From Hydrogenophaga sp. (GTDB lineage Bacteria; Pseudomonadota; Gammaproteobacteria; Burkholderiales; Burkholderiaceae_C): 64,000 bases of DNA. Numbering within the stretch: the stretch's first letter is position 1; each line of letters starts with the position of its first letter. The stretch is from assembly GCF_014773545.1 (NCBI RefSeq), contig NZ_SDDV01000006.1:62001-126000 (forward strand). Reading direction: 5' to 3'. Of this stretch, positions 17,956 through 25,692 are shown piece by piece. The position numbers and the translations under genes are program-made. The notes under the pieces are model-generated. The model searched no databases. It was not told the origin of the DNA and was given only the letters and a program-made list of their open reading frames with translations.

Positions 17956-18624
17956 ATGAACCTGTCATGGCCCACGATCTTGCGCAGCCTAGCCGCCCTG
18001 TGGCTGCTGTCTGGCGCCGCAGGGTTTGCGCAGGCGCAGACCCTCACCGGTGATGTGCGGGCCGGCCAGCAGCGCGCCGAGATGTGCATAGGCTGTCACG
18101 GCGTGGTGGGCTACCAGAACAGTTTCCCAGAAATTCACAAAGTACCGAAAATTTCTGGCCAGTCGGCGCCGTACATTGTGAGCTCGCTGCGGGCTTATCA
18201 AACCGGTCAGCGCCGACACCCGACCATGCGCGGCATTGCCAGCGCCCTGAGCGAGCAAGAGATGGCCGACTTGGCGGCGTTTTACGCCTCGCACAGCGAC
18301 AAAAAGGCAGCCGCCGTGCCGCGCAGCGCCAGCGTCGAGGTGGCGGCCCTGCTCGAAAAAGGCGCTTGTATGGTCTGTCATGGGGCCAATTTCAGCCAGC
18401 CGATCGAACCCAACACACCCAAGATCGGTGGTCAGCACGCCGATTATCTGTTTGTCGCGCTCAGGGCCTACACCGTCGAGGGCAACCGCGTCGTAGGCCG
18501 CGCCAGCCCGGTCATGAGTGGCATTGCCAAACGCTACACGCTGGCCGAGCTGCGCGCCATGGCGGCTTATCTGGCCTCTGTCGAGGGCGAGCTCAGCACC
18601 GTGCCGCAGCCGGGTTTTCGCTGA
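17956..18624 (+). CDS. diheme cytochrome c4-like protein
   Basis: A 222-residue periplasmic electron carrier. The Sec signal peptide ends GFAQAQ (about residue 28). Two class I cytochrome domains follow, with heme motifs CIGCH and CMVCH; each domain has a later Met as probable distal ligand (PTMRGIA and PVMSGIA). The twofold arrangement and KISGQ / KIGGQ spacers are characteristic of the c4 family, which feeds terminal oxidases. No good Shine-Dalgarno is seen before the ATG. An inverted-repeat element begins three bases after the stop. Confidence 0.88.
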   Translation: MNLSWPTILRSLAALWLLSGAAGFAQAQTLTGDVRAGQQRAEMCIGCHGVVGYQNSFPEIHKVPKISGQSAPYIVSSLRAYQTGQRRHPTMRGIASALSEQEMADLAAFYASHSDKKAAAVPRSASVEVAALLEKGACMVCHGANFSQPIEPNTPKIGGQHADYLFVALRAYTVEGNRVVGRASPVMSGIAKRYTLAELRAMAAYLASVEGELSTVPQPGFR

Positions 18625-18626
18625 TG

Positions 18627-18727
18627 GGACTTACGCAAAACCGCCATGGCGTTGTTGCAAAGCCTTGTCGTACTGGGTGTACTGTCTGCGGCTTTGCCGC
18701 CTAGCCCTGACGGCTTTGCGTAAGTCC
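18627..18727. repeat. MITE-like inverted-repeat element
   Basis: GGACTTACGCAAAACC (18627-18642) pairs with GGCTTTGCGTAAGTCC (18712-18727), 15 of 16. Inside, GCAAAGCC (18657-18664) pairs with GGCTTTGC (18690-18697) around a GTAC-containing loop. It is 101 bases long, encodes nothing, and lies between a cytochrome gene and a convergent DUF1841 gene. The ends look like a dispersed non-autonomous element of the kind common in Comamonadaceae. Confidence 0.75.
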
Positions 18728-18742
18728 TGGCTGATTCGGGCT

Positions 18743-19177
18743 TTAATCGCGCGTGGCGCGCTGGCGCACCTGCTCAATATAGGCTTGAGCGTCGGGCGGG
18801 CGGCCGCTGCGCTGGCTTTGCCACAGCATCTGGCCCAGGCATTCCATCACCTCGTGGTGGGCGGCGTGCAGGTCTTGGCGGCGTGCGCTAAGCAGCTCCA
18901 CCGCTTGGCGTATACCGGGCGGCTGGTCGATGCTGCATTGTTCGCTGATCGATAAGTGCATCGACAAATGCAGGAAGGGGTTTGGCGCCGTCTCCGGTGT
19001 GGTTCCCATGCGCGCCAAGGCGGCATCCAGGTCGGCCAGATCGGCCTGGACCTCGGGGTGCAGGGCGATCCAGTGGCTGGCCAGCGTCTCTAGCGCCTCC
19101 ATCGGCAGTTGCTGGAGGCTTTTGGCGTAGACGGTGCAGAAAAAGCGCCGCACGTCGGCTTGCGAGGGGTTGAACAT
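18743..19177 (-). CDS. DUF1841 family protein
   Basis: This 144-residue protein matches DUF1841: it begins MFNPSQADVRRFFC and contains NPFLHLSMHLSISEQCSIDQPPGIR and HEVMECLGQMLWQ. The start was set at the ATG at 19177 because the family begins there; an upstream ATG at 19201 would add eight residues. Soluble, function unknown, widespread in betaproteobacteria. Confidence 0.88.
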   Translation of the reverse strand: MFNPSQADVRRFFCTVYAKSLQQLPMEALETLASHWIALHPEVQADLADLDAALARMGTTPETAPNPFLHLSMHLSISEQCSIDQPPGIRQAVELLSARRQDLHAAHHEVMECLGQMLWQSQRSGRPPDAQAYIEQVRQRATRD

Positions 19178-19279
19178 GCGTGCATTGTCACGCATACGCA
19201 TGGGCGCGAGACTGAGCCTTGAGCGAATGCGATCGGTGAATTAGTATGTCTGTTTTCGCTTGGCGCAAAGGAGCCTGAT

Positions 19280-19897
19280 ATGCCGGTGGTGGCGGTAGTC
19301 AATCCCAAAGGGGGTGTCGGTAAAACCACGCTGTCTACGCAGGTGGCGGGCTATTTTGCCAGCCAGGGCCATGCCGTCATGCTGGGCGATGTCGATCGCC
19401 AGCAGTCGGCGCGCCTGTGGCTGCAACTGCGTCCGCCCCAGGCGCGACCGATTCTGTGTTGGGAGGTCGAGCGCGACCACATCGCGCGGCCGCCGCGCCA
19501 GGCCACTCACGTGGTGCTCGACACGCCGGCCGGCTTGCGCGGCGGGCGCCTCAAAGACGTGCTGCGCAGCGCCGGCAAGGTGCTGGTGCCCTTGCAGCCG
19601 AGTATTTTCGACATGCACGCCACGCGTGCCTTTTTGGATCAGGTGGCCCAATCGCGGCATGCCGACCTGAGCCAGATCGGCATTGTCGGCATGCGGGTCG
19701 ACGCGCGCACCCTTGCCGCTGACCGCCTGCAAGAATTTGTCGCCGGCCTGGGTTTTCCGGTGCTGGGTTTTTTGCGCGACACGCAAAACTACATTCAACT
19801 GGCTGCCCGCGGTCTGACGCTGTTTGACCTCGCGCCCGGGCGGGTCGAAAAAGACTTGCAGCAGTGGCAAGGTCTTTGCGACTGGCTGGAGCGCTGA
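19280..19897 (+). CDS. orphan ParA/MinD-type ATPase
   Basis: A 205-residue deviant Walker ATPase: KGGVGKTT at residues 10-17, switch region GDVDRQQSARLW, and a DTPAG Walker B-like motif. It has a strong AAGGAG Shine-Dalgarno. No ParB gene or parS-like cluster is visible nearby, so it is not an obvious chromosome- or plasmid-segregation pair; positioning of some other cargo is plausible. Confidence 0.87.
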   Translation: MPVVAVVNPKGGVGKTTLSTQVAGYFASQGHAVMLGDVDRQQSARLWLQLRPPQARPILCWEVERDHIARPPRQATHVVLDTPAGLRGGRLKDVLRSAGKVLVPLQPSIFDMHATRAFLDQVAQSRHADLSQIGIVGMRVDARTLAADRLQEFVAGLGFPVLGFLRDTQNYIQLAARGLTLFDLAPGRVEKDLQQWQGLCDWLER

Positions 19898-19928
19898 GGC
19901 CAGGCGCGCAGCAGCTGCGCGCCTGGCC
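19898..19928. terminator. perfect 14-bp stem palindrome, likely bidirectional terminator
   Basis: GGCCAGGCGCGCAG and CTGCGCGCCTGGCC form a perfect stem with a three-base loop. It starts on the base after the ParA-like stop and lies before the end of a convergent gene. There is no T run, so termination may need Rho or rest on hairpin strength alone. Confidence 0.6.
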
Positions 19929-19949
19929 GTTCGAGTCCGGCTTGAGCGC

Positions 19950-20282
19950 TTATTTGGGGCTGGAGCGCGTGATCTGATCGGCTTCGATCCAGCCTTTGAA
20001 CGCCGGCGTCAGGGAGTCAATGCGCGCGGCGGCGACCGACTGGCTGTGTTGCTGCGAGATCAGTTGATAGGCGTTGCTGCGCAGCAGCCACAGTTCCTGG
20101 GGCGAGCGCGCCTGTTCTATCTTCTGGCGCAAACGCTCTGCCTGCGTGTGCGCGCAATCCTCCAGGCAGCGCAGCAAAGCGCTGCGGATGCCGGTCAGCT
20201 CCTTCAGGCTTGCAGGCCGGCGCATCACTTGGCGTGTGGCCAGGGTTTTGCGGACAAAGCGTGCCAGGGCGGAAATCAGCAT
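19950..20282 (-). CDS. conserved hypothetical protein
   Basis: A 110-residue basic helical protein (MLISALARFVRKTLATRQ to QITRSSPK) without signal peptide, membrane segment or recognised motif. The start at 20282 was preferred to an upstream ATG at 20315, whose extra residues look random. It follows trmL on the same strand after a gap of about 50 bases. Function not recognised. Confidence 0.55.
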   Translation of the reverse strand: MLISALARFVRKTLATRQVMRRPASLKELTGIRSALLRCLEDCAHTQAERLRQKIEQARSPQELWLLRSNAYQLISQQHSQSVAAARIDSLTPAFKGWIEADQITRSSPK

Positions 20283-20336
20283 GGGGGCATTCGGATGGGA
20301 CAACGCAGGTGGCACGGGTGCTGCGGCGGGTCGGAT

Positions 20337-20810
20337 TCAGCTTGCGTTGCTGGCAAAACCGGTTTGTCGCCAGGCCTCGTACACCACCACCGCCACCGCG
20401 TTCGACAGGTTCAGGCTGCGCTGGTTGGCCCGCATCGGCAGGCGCAGCCGCTGCGCTGGCGCAAAAAGCGCGTCGAGCTCGGCCGGCAGACCGCGGGTTT
20501 CGCAACCGAAAACCAGCCAGTCGCCCGTCCGGAATGAGGCGGCGAAAGCGTTTTCTCGGCCCCGGGTCGTAAAGGCAAACAGCCGCTGCGGGTCCGGCGC
20601 CTCGGCGTGCACAAAAGACGTCCAGTCGGCGTGGCGGCGCACGTCGGCGACCTCGTGGTAGTCGAGCCCGGCGCGCCGCAACTGCTTGTCGTCCATGGAA
20701 AAGCCCAGCGGTTCGATCAGGTGCAGCGTGCAGCCCGTGTTGGCGCAAAGCCGGATCACGTTGCCGGTGTTGGGCGGGATTTCAGGGGCAACGAGAACGA
20801 CGTGAAACAT
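20337..20810 (-). CDS. trmL: tRNA (cytidine/uridine-2'-O-)-methyltransferase TrmL
   Basis: A 157-residue SPOUT methyltransferase that modifies the wobble base (position 34) of tRNA-Leu. Motifs: PEIPPNTGNVIRLCANTG near the N-terminus, FGCETRGLP, and the knot region LPMRANQRSLNLSNAVAVVVYEA binding S-adenosylmethionine. The frame is open upstream through a repeat that would give a Val-Ala run, but the family start is the ATG at 20810 (MFHVVLVAPEIPP). Confidence 0.92.
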   Translation of the reverse strand: MFHVVLVAPEIPPNTGNVIRLCANTGCTLHLIEPLGFSMDDKQLRRAGLDYHEVADVRRHADWTSFVHAEAPDPQRLFAFTTRGRENAFAASFRTGDWLVFGCETRGLPAELDALFAPAQRLRLPMRANQRSLNLSNAVAVVVYEAWRQTGFASNAS

Positions 20811-20851
20811 GGCGGCAAGGCAGATGCAAGAGGCGCGATGATAGCGCTGCG

Positions 20852-20885
20852 CAGCCACAGCCACAGCCACAGCCACAGCCACAGC
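20852..20885. repeat. hexanucleotide tandem repeat (CCACAG, about 5.5 units)
   Basis: A clean CAGCCA/CCACAG array fills much of the 83-base gap between the comF stop and the trmL start (both minus strand). A hexamer does not shift a frame, but unit changes would alter spacing between the two genes. Confidence 0.85.
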
Positions 20886-20893
20886 GCACACGC

Positions 20894-21646
20894 TCAAGGG
20901 GTGCGCGCAAACACCAGCGCACTCACGCGCTCGGCGCCGCCTTGGCGCAGCGCCTGGGCCGCGCTGTGCAGCGTCGCTCCGGTGGTGACGACGTCGTCGA
21001 CCAGCAGCACATGGGCAGCGTGCAGGCGGTCGAGCCGCTGTGGATGGGCAATAAACGCTTGCTGCAGGTTGCGCAGGCGCTGCGCTCGCGGCAACTGGTG
21101 CTGATCAGCGGTCTGGCCGACGCGCAGCAGTGCGTCGGCCACCGGCTGGGCCGCTGCGGCGCGCGGTCCAGCGCTGCGCCGGATCGCCTTGACCAGTTCC
21201 CAGGCCTGGTTGTAGCCGCGCTGCGCCAGTCGCGCCGGGGTCAGCGGCACGGGCACCAGCAGATTGGCCTGCGCCAGCAGTTGCTGCGCTGGCGGTTGTT
21301 GCAGCAGCAGGGCCGCCATCGGCACCGCCCATCCGGCTTCGCCTTGAAACTTGAAGCGGGCGATCAAAGCGTCCCACGGATAGGCGTAATCGACGGCGGC
21401 CACGCAGGCGTGCAGTGGCAGTGGGTCCGTTGGGGTCAGGCAAGCGCCACATTGGTCCAGCGCAGCGAACGCCGGTGCATCGGCCAGCGCCAAGGCACAG
21501 GTGCGGCAGCGCGGCCGTGGGGCGCCAAAGCGCTGCTCGCAGGCCGGGCAGATGGCTTGCGCCGGCCAGCGGCCGCAGATCTGGCAACTGCTGGGTACGG
21601 CGGAGCTCAAACGCTTCCACAACGGGGCAAGAGGCAGGGGGGGCAT
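20894..21646 (-). CDS. ComF-family phosphoribosyltransferase-like protein
   Basis: A 250-residue protein with an N-terminal zinc-finger-like region (CQIC, CPAC, CRTC, CGAC pairs) and a type I phosphoribosyltransferase fold with PRPP loop VLLVDDVVTTGAT near the C-terminus. ComF proteins take part in DNA uptake in naturally competent bacteria; with the pilus operon present this would fit, but competence is not shown here. Start set at 21646 (MPPLPLAPLW); an upstream ATG exists at 21685. Confidence 0.88.
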   Translation of the reverse strand: MPPLPLAPLWKRLSSAVPSSCQICGRWPAQAICPACEQRFGAPRPRCRTCALALADAPAFAALDQCGACLTPTDPLPLHACVAAVDYAYPWDALIARFKFQGEAGWAVPMAALLLQQPPAQQLLAQANLLVPVPLTPARLAQRGYNQAWELVKAIRRSAGPRAAAAQPVADALLRVGQTADQHQLPRAQRLRNLQQAFIAHPQRLDRLHAAHVLLVDDVVTTGATLHSAAQALRQGGAERVSALVFARTP

Positions 21647-21699
21647 GGTGTGTCCACGGTATCCTGGGCGGCTGAAATGCGGCAAACTCTACTCTCGAA

Positions 21700-21720
21700 C
21701 CCCACACCCCACACCCCACA
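21700..21720 (+). repeat. heptamer tandem repeat CCCCACA x3
   Basis: Three exact head-to-tail copies of CCCCACA end one base before the ATG at 21722. They replace the normal Shine-Dalgarno region. An upstream ATG at 21677 is in frame with the gene across the array, and gain or loss of one heptamer would break that frame. Confidence 0.85.
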
Positions 21721-21721
21721 C

Positions 21722-21976
21722 ATGCAAGATCTGATCGGCTACAGCGCCGCTTTCCTGACCACCGTCAGCTTTGTGCCGCAGGCCTGGCAGACTTTCAAGA
21801 CGCGCGACGTGAGCGGCATCTCACTCGCCATGTACAGCGTCTTCACCGTGGGCGTGGCCTTGTGGCTGGTCTACGGGCTGGTGTTGCAGGCCTGGCCGGT
21901 GGTGGCTGCCAATGCGGTCACGCTGACCCTGGCCGCAGCGATATTGCTCATGAAACTGCGTTATCGCAAGCGCTGA
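21722..21976 (+). CDS. SemiSWEET/PQ-loop small sugar transporter
   Basis: An 84-residue membrane protein with three transmembrane helices and the PQ-loop signature (TTVSFVPQAWQTFKTRDVSGIS). SemiSWEETs form dimers that transport sugars. No Shine-Dalgarno precedes the ATG at 21722; a start at the in-frame ATG 21677 would add 15 residues encoded partly by a heptamer repeat. Confidence 0.88.
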   Translation: MQDLIGYSAAFLTTVSFVPQAWQTFKTRDVSGISLAMYSVFTVGVALWLVYGLVLQAWPVVAANAVTLTLAAAILLMKLRYRKR

Positions 21977-21979
21977 ATC

Positions 21980-22279
21980 TCAGGATTGACTCACCAGCTC
22001 CAGGTGCTCGACCAGCGGTGCCTGCACGAAAAACGGCCCGACGATGGCGCGCCACTGGGCGAAGGCGGGCGACTGGCGAAAGCCCACTGTGTGGTCTTGC
22101 AGCGTGTCCCAGTAGATCAGCAAGAGATAGCGGCCCGGGCTCTCGATGCTGCGCTTGATTTTGTAGCCGTGAAAGCCCTTGGCCTGGGCGATCACGCTGG
22201 CTGCGCCGTGGCTGATGGCGGCCTCAAAAGCGCTGGCTTGCGCGGGATCGATGCGGATGTCGGCGTGCTCCAGAATCAT
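21980..22279 (-). CDS. antibiotic biosynthesis monooxygenase (ABM) domain protein
   Basis: A 99-residue dimeric ferredoxin-like alpha/beta-barrel protein (ILEHADIRIDPAQASAFEAA, YKIKRSIESPGRYLLLIYWDTLQDH, FRQSPAFAQW) of the ABM superfamily. Members act as small quinone-forming monooxygenases or heme-handling enzymes; the sequence alone does not decide. Convergent with the SemiSWEET gene, three bases between the stops. Confidence 0.83.
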   Translation of the reverse strand: MILEHADIRIDPAQASAFEAAISHGAASVIAQAKGFHGYKIKRSIESPGRYLLLIYWDTLQDHTVGFRQSPAFAQWRAIVGPFFVQAPLVEHLELVSQS

Positions 22280-22314
22280 GGTCGGGCCTTTGCTTCAGGG
22301 TTTGAGGGCGATCC

Positions 22315-22333
22315 TGCCGGATTTAGGATCATA
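22315..22333. repeat. solitary copy of a 19-base element end
   Basis: CTGCCGGATTTAGGATCAT is identical to 45864-45882, the right end of an inverted-repeat element near 45.8 kb. Only this end is present; adjoining inside sequence does not match. It directly abuts a truncated oxidoreductase remnant. Confidence 0.8.
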
Positions 22334-22455
22334 GGGCCGCTGGCTCGGCGCGCATCGGCAGCGGCGCGTATGCGTTGCCTCCGATCAGGCATGACGCGGG
22401 CGTCCAGCACGCGCAGACCGGCTGCACCATGCACCCGCCGGTGCGCCTTTGAGTT
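22329..22455 (-). pseudogene. C-terminal remnant of a GMC-family oxidoreductase
   Basis: On the minus strand one frame reads VHGAAGLRVLDARVMP and, after a frameshift near 22390, another reads LIGGNAYAPLPMRAEPAAL and then stops. Together they match the C-terminus of GMC flavoprotein dehydrogenases (choline/alcohol dehydrogenase type: VHG..GLRVVDASVMP....GNTNAP...AEKAA). Everything upstream of about 22455 is missing. The remnant ends at the solitary repeat end. Confidence 0.75.
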
Positions 22456-22556
22456 CCAGAAAAAAGATGCGATGCTGCCAGAGCCGCGTCACCTGGCTGC
22501 GCGACAATCGGGCCTGGAATCGTTTTCAACCTTCAGACCTCGGGAGCGCAAATCAC

Positions 22557-23408
22557 ATGAACAACATTCAAACCGTCGGCATCATAGGCTCGGGCACCAT
22601 GGGCAATGGCATCGCACAGGCCTGTGCTTGCAGCGGCATTCGCGTGGTGTTGGTCGACGTGTCGCAAGCGGCGCTCGACAAAGGACTGGCCACGGTCGCG
22701 GCCAGCCTGGAGCGACTGGTCAAGAAAGAAAAAATCAGCGCCACCGAGCGCGCCGCCGCACTGGCGCTGATTCAGGGTTCGACCCAGTACGACGCGCTGA
22801 AAAGCGCGCAACTGGTGATTGAGGCAGCGACTGAAAACGAAGCGCTGAAGATCAGCATCTTGCAACAACTCGACGCATTGCTGGCGCCCGAGGTGATCGT
22901 GGCGACCAACACCAGCTCGATCAGCATCACCAAGCTGGCCGCTGCCACCCAGCGCGCGGACCGCTTTGTCGGTATGCATTTTTTCAACCCGGTGCCGCTG
23001 ATGGCGCTGGTGGAAATCATTCGTGGCTTGCAGACCAGCGATGCCACGCATGCCGCTGCCGTGGCGCTGGTCGAAAAGCTGGGTAAAACCCCGATTACGG
23101 TGAAGAATGCGCCGGGCTTCGTGGTCAACCGCATCTTGGTGCCCATGATCAACGAGGCCTTCTTTGTGCTGGCCGAGGGCGTTGCCAGCGCCGAAGAGAT
23201 AGACGCCGGCATGAAGCTGGGCACCAACCAGCCGCTCGGGCCGCTGGCGCTGGCCGACCTGGTCGGGCTCGACGTGTGCCTGGCGGTGATGAATGTCTAC
23301 ATGAGCGAGTTCAACGACGGCAAATACCGCCCCGCCCCGCTGCTCAAGGAGTTGGTGGCGGCCGGCTACCTGGGCCGCAAAACCGGGCGCGGGGTCTACC
23401 GCTACTGA
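22557..23408 (+). CDS. hbd: 3-hydroxybutyryl-CoA dehydrogenase
   Basis: A 283-residue NAD(P)-dependent dehydrogenase that interconverts acetoacetyl-CoA and 3-hydroxybutyryl-CoA. It has the Rossmann motif GIIGSGTMGNGIAQ (residues 8-21), the NTSS loop, the catalytic signature RFVGMHFFNPVPLMALVEII and the C-terminal dimerisation domain with FVVNRILVPMINEA. The start is the ATG at 22557 (MNNIQTVG). No other fatty-acid genes adjoin it. Confidence 0.92.
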   Translation: MNNIQTVGIIGSGTMGNGIAQACACSGIRVVLVDVSQAALDKGLATVAASLERLVKKEKISATERAAALALIQGSTQYDALKSAQLVIEAATENEALKISILQQLDALLAPEVIVATNTSSISITKLAAATQRADRFVGMHFFNPVPLMALVEIIRGLQTSDATHAAAVALVEKLGKTPITVKNAPGFVVNRILVPMINEAFFVLAEGVASAEEIDAGMKLGTNQPLGPLALADLVGLDVCLAVMNVYMSEFNDGKYRPAPLLKELVAAGYLGRKTGRGVYRY

Positions 23409-23506
23409 GAAGCGCCCCCGGGCTGTTGCGACTCGGATTGCGCCAGATCAAAGCATTCAGGCACCGTCTTTTCACAATGGGTACACGCCTTGTTCAGGAG
23501 TACATC

Positions 23507-24025
23507 ATGAGTGCAAGTCCGGTTTCGATCGCCGTTTTTTCTTTTCTCGACGCAGCCCACCGCGAGCTTGGTCAGCAGTTGGTGCAGTTGCGTGCTCTGG
23601 TCGATGCCGTCGAGTCCGATGGCATGAGTCTGGCCTCGCGCGCCCAGGCGCAGCGGGTGCTCGACTACTTCAGCGGCGAAGCACGCCAACACCATCTGGA
23701 CGAGGAGAAGCACATTTTCCCCGCGCTGCTCAGCAGTCAGGATCCAGACATGGTGCAGACCGCCGAGCGTTTGCTGCAAGATCACGGCTGGCTGGAGCAG
23801 AACTGGCTGCAAATCGCACCTGCACTCGATGCCGCGAGCAATGGCAGCCAGTGGTTCGACCCGGCGGAGCTGCGCCACGCGCTTGATGTATTCGAGGCGC
23901 TCTACCTCGATCACATTTTGCTGGAAGAGACAGTCGCCTTTCCGGAAGCGAAAAAACGCCTGGCTGACCTGAGCACCGTGGGCATGGGGCGCGAAATGGC
24001 ACGTCGGCGCCTGGGTGTGGTCTGA
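23507..24025 (+). CDS. hemerythrin-like domain protein
   Basis: A 172-residue helical protein with spaced His and Glu residues typical of the hemerythrin HHE fold: HRELGQQL, HHLDEEKHIFPAL, LLQDHGWLEQ and YLDHILLEETVAFP. Such proteins bind a di-iron centre and sense or carry oxygen or nitric oxide. It has an AGGAG Shine-Dalgarno and starts at the ATG at 23507. Confidence 0.85.
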   Translation: MSASPVSIAVFSFLDAAHRELGQQLVQLRALVDAVESDGMSLASRAQAQRVLDYFSGEARQHHLDEEKHIFPALLSSQDPDMVQTAERLLQDHGWLEQNWLQIAPALDAASNGSQWFDPAELRHALDVFEALYLDHILLEETVAFPEAKKRLADLSTVGMGREMARRRLGVV

Positions 24026-24031
24026 GAGACG

Positions 24032-24050
24032 TGCGGCCTATCAGGCCGCA
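24032..24050. terminator. hairpin between convergent genes
   Basis: TGCGGCC (24032-24038) pairs with GGCCGCA (24044-24050) around a five-base loop. It lies between the hemerythrin-like gene and the convergent phosphatase gene, whose stop codon is in the loop. No strong T run. Confidence 0.45.
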
Positions 24051-24691
24051 TGCTCGTCTTGGCTGTGACGGATATCCGGGGTTTGCAGGTGGTTCAGGTC
24101 GCCCCAACTCACCAGGCACAAGCCCTCGGACGACCACAGCAGCCGGTTGATGGCGGCATTGGGCATTTGCCAGCTGCGCGCGGCTTGAATGTCCTGCCGG
24201 GTGGCGGCCCGGTACAGGATGTCGAGCACGCCGCCGTGTGCCACCAGCAGCACCTGCTCACCGGGATGACGGGCCGCCAGCGCCGTGACCGTCTGCACCA
24301 CACGCGCGCGCAGTTGCAGCAGCGATTCGCCTTCGGGGGGCGAAAAGTCGGGTACCCGCTGGCGCCAGGCCAGGGCTTGTTCGGGCCAGCGCAGCTCGAG
24401 TTCGGCCCAGGTATGGCCTTCGAAGCGGCCAAAACAGCGTTCGCGCAGGCCTGGGTGTGCGCTGACGCTTTGGCCGCGCAGTTGCGCAACGGCTTGCGCG
24501 GTCTGCCTGGCCCGGCTGAGATCGCTGGCGTACAGGGCGGCAATCGGCTCGTCTTGCAGCGCCTGCGCCAGTTGCCGCGCCTGCCATTGGCCGTGTTCAT
24601 TGAGTTCGACGTCGGTGTGGCCCTGGATGCGGTTGTCGCGGTTCCAGGCGGTTTCGCCGTGACGCACGGCCAGGATGCGGGTAACGTGCAT
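24041..24691 (-). CDS. histidine phosphatase (phosphoglycerate mutase-like)
   Basis: A 216-residue histidine phosphatase: catalytic AVRHGETAWN at residues 7-16, the second conserved Arg in SDLSRARQTA, Glu in RERCFGRFEG, and the second catalytic His in LLVAHGGVLD. It has a near-perfect Shine-Dalgarno (AAGGAGGT) before the ATG at 24691. Possible substrates include phosphoglycerate, alpha-ribazole phosphate or others; sequence alone does not say. Confidence 0.88.
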   Translation of the reverse strand: MHVTRILAVRHGETAWNRDNRIQGHTDVELNEHGQWQARQLAQALQDEPIAALYASDLSRARQTAQAVAQLRGQSVSAHPGLRERCFGRFEGHTWAELELRWPEQALAWRQRVPDFSPPEGESLLQLRARVVQTVTALAARHPGEQVLLVAHGGVLDILYRAATRQDIQAARSWQMPNAAINRLLWSSEGLCLVSWGDLNHLQTPDIRHSQDEHAA

Positions 24692-24777
24692 GAAAGACCT
24701 CCTTTTTTGCGCCGACGGCGCGCGGCACCGAGCTGATAAAACCACTTTGTGCTTGTGGCTGTGCTTGCTTCTGCCGC

Positions 24778-25662
24778 TCAATGCTTGGCAGACTGTTTGA
24801 CGCTGCTCATGCGCCAGCGCGCGCGGGCGCGGCTGGCTTGGTCTATCAGTGCCTGCAGGGCCTCGGGTTGGGTCGCACTGAGCGTCGATTCCAGTTCGTC
24901 CAGCGCGGCGCGAAAGCATTTCGACTGCGCCAGCAACTCCTCGCGGTTGGACAGCAAAATGTCGCGCCAGATGCCCGGGTCGCTGGCGGCAATGCGGGTG
25001 AAGTCGCGAAACCCGGGGCCCGCCAGCGAGAGAAATTCGTCGCCTTGGCGCTGCCCTTGAATGGCGTTCATGAGAGCAAAAGCGATCAAATGCGGCAGGT
25101 GGCTGACGGCGGCGTAAGCTGCGTCGTGTGCCTCGGGCGACATGTGCCTGACCTGGCAACCCAGTGTGCGCCAAAGCTGTTGTGCGCGTTCCAGTTGGGC
25201 CGTGAGGGTGCGCTCGATCGGGGTCAGGATGACTTGACGCCCGACAAACAGGTCGGCGTCGGCGTGCTCGACGCCGGCCAGCTCCTTGCCGGCGATCGGG
25301 TGCGCCGGCACGAACACGCCGATCTGATCGCGCAGCACGCGCCGCGCGGCATCGACCACCTCGCGCTTGGTCGAACCCACATCCATTACCAGCGTGTTTT
25401 TGTTGAGCAGGTGGCGAATCGCCTTCAGACTGGCCTCGGTGGCGGCCACCGGCACCGCCAGCAGCACCAGGTCGGCGCCCGAGACAGCCAGCAAGGCCGA
25501 CGGCGCTGCAACATCGATCACCCCGAGCAAGCGCGCGCGTTCGGTGGTCGAGGGCGACTTGCTGTAGCCCACCACGCGTTTGACCAGTCCGGCCTTTTTG
25601 AGCGCCAGCGCGAAAGAGCCACCCATCAGGCCGCAGCCGATCAGACCGAGTTGATCAAACAT
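24778..25662 (-). CDS. tyrA: prephenate dehydrogenase
   Basis: A 294-residue NAD(P)-dependent enzyme converting prephenate (or arogenate) towards tyrosine. Rossmann motif GLIGCGLMGGS at residues 6-16, DVGSTKREVV, the HPIAGKE signature and SHLPHLIAFAL. It is last in the gyrA-serC-pheA-tyrA run, 30 bases after the pheA stop. The usual downstream aroA-cmk-rpsA genes are absent. Confidence 0.93.
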   Translation of the reverse strand: MFDQLGLIGCGLMGGSFALALKKAGLVKRVVGYSKSPSTTERARLLGVIDVAAPSALLAVSGADLVLLAVPVAATEASLKAIRHLLNKNTLVMDVGSTKREVVDAARRVLRDQIGVFVPAHPIAGKELAGVEHADADLFVGRQVILTPIERTLTAQLERAQQLWRTLGCQVRHMSPEAHDAAYAAVSHLPHLIAFALMNAIQGQRQGDEFLSLAGPGFRDFTRIAASDPGIWRDILLSNREELLAQSKCFRAALDELESTLSATQPEALQALIDQASRARARWRMSSVKQSAKH

Positions 25663-25692
25663 AAGACTTTCGCAGTTGCCACGGCGAAGCGC

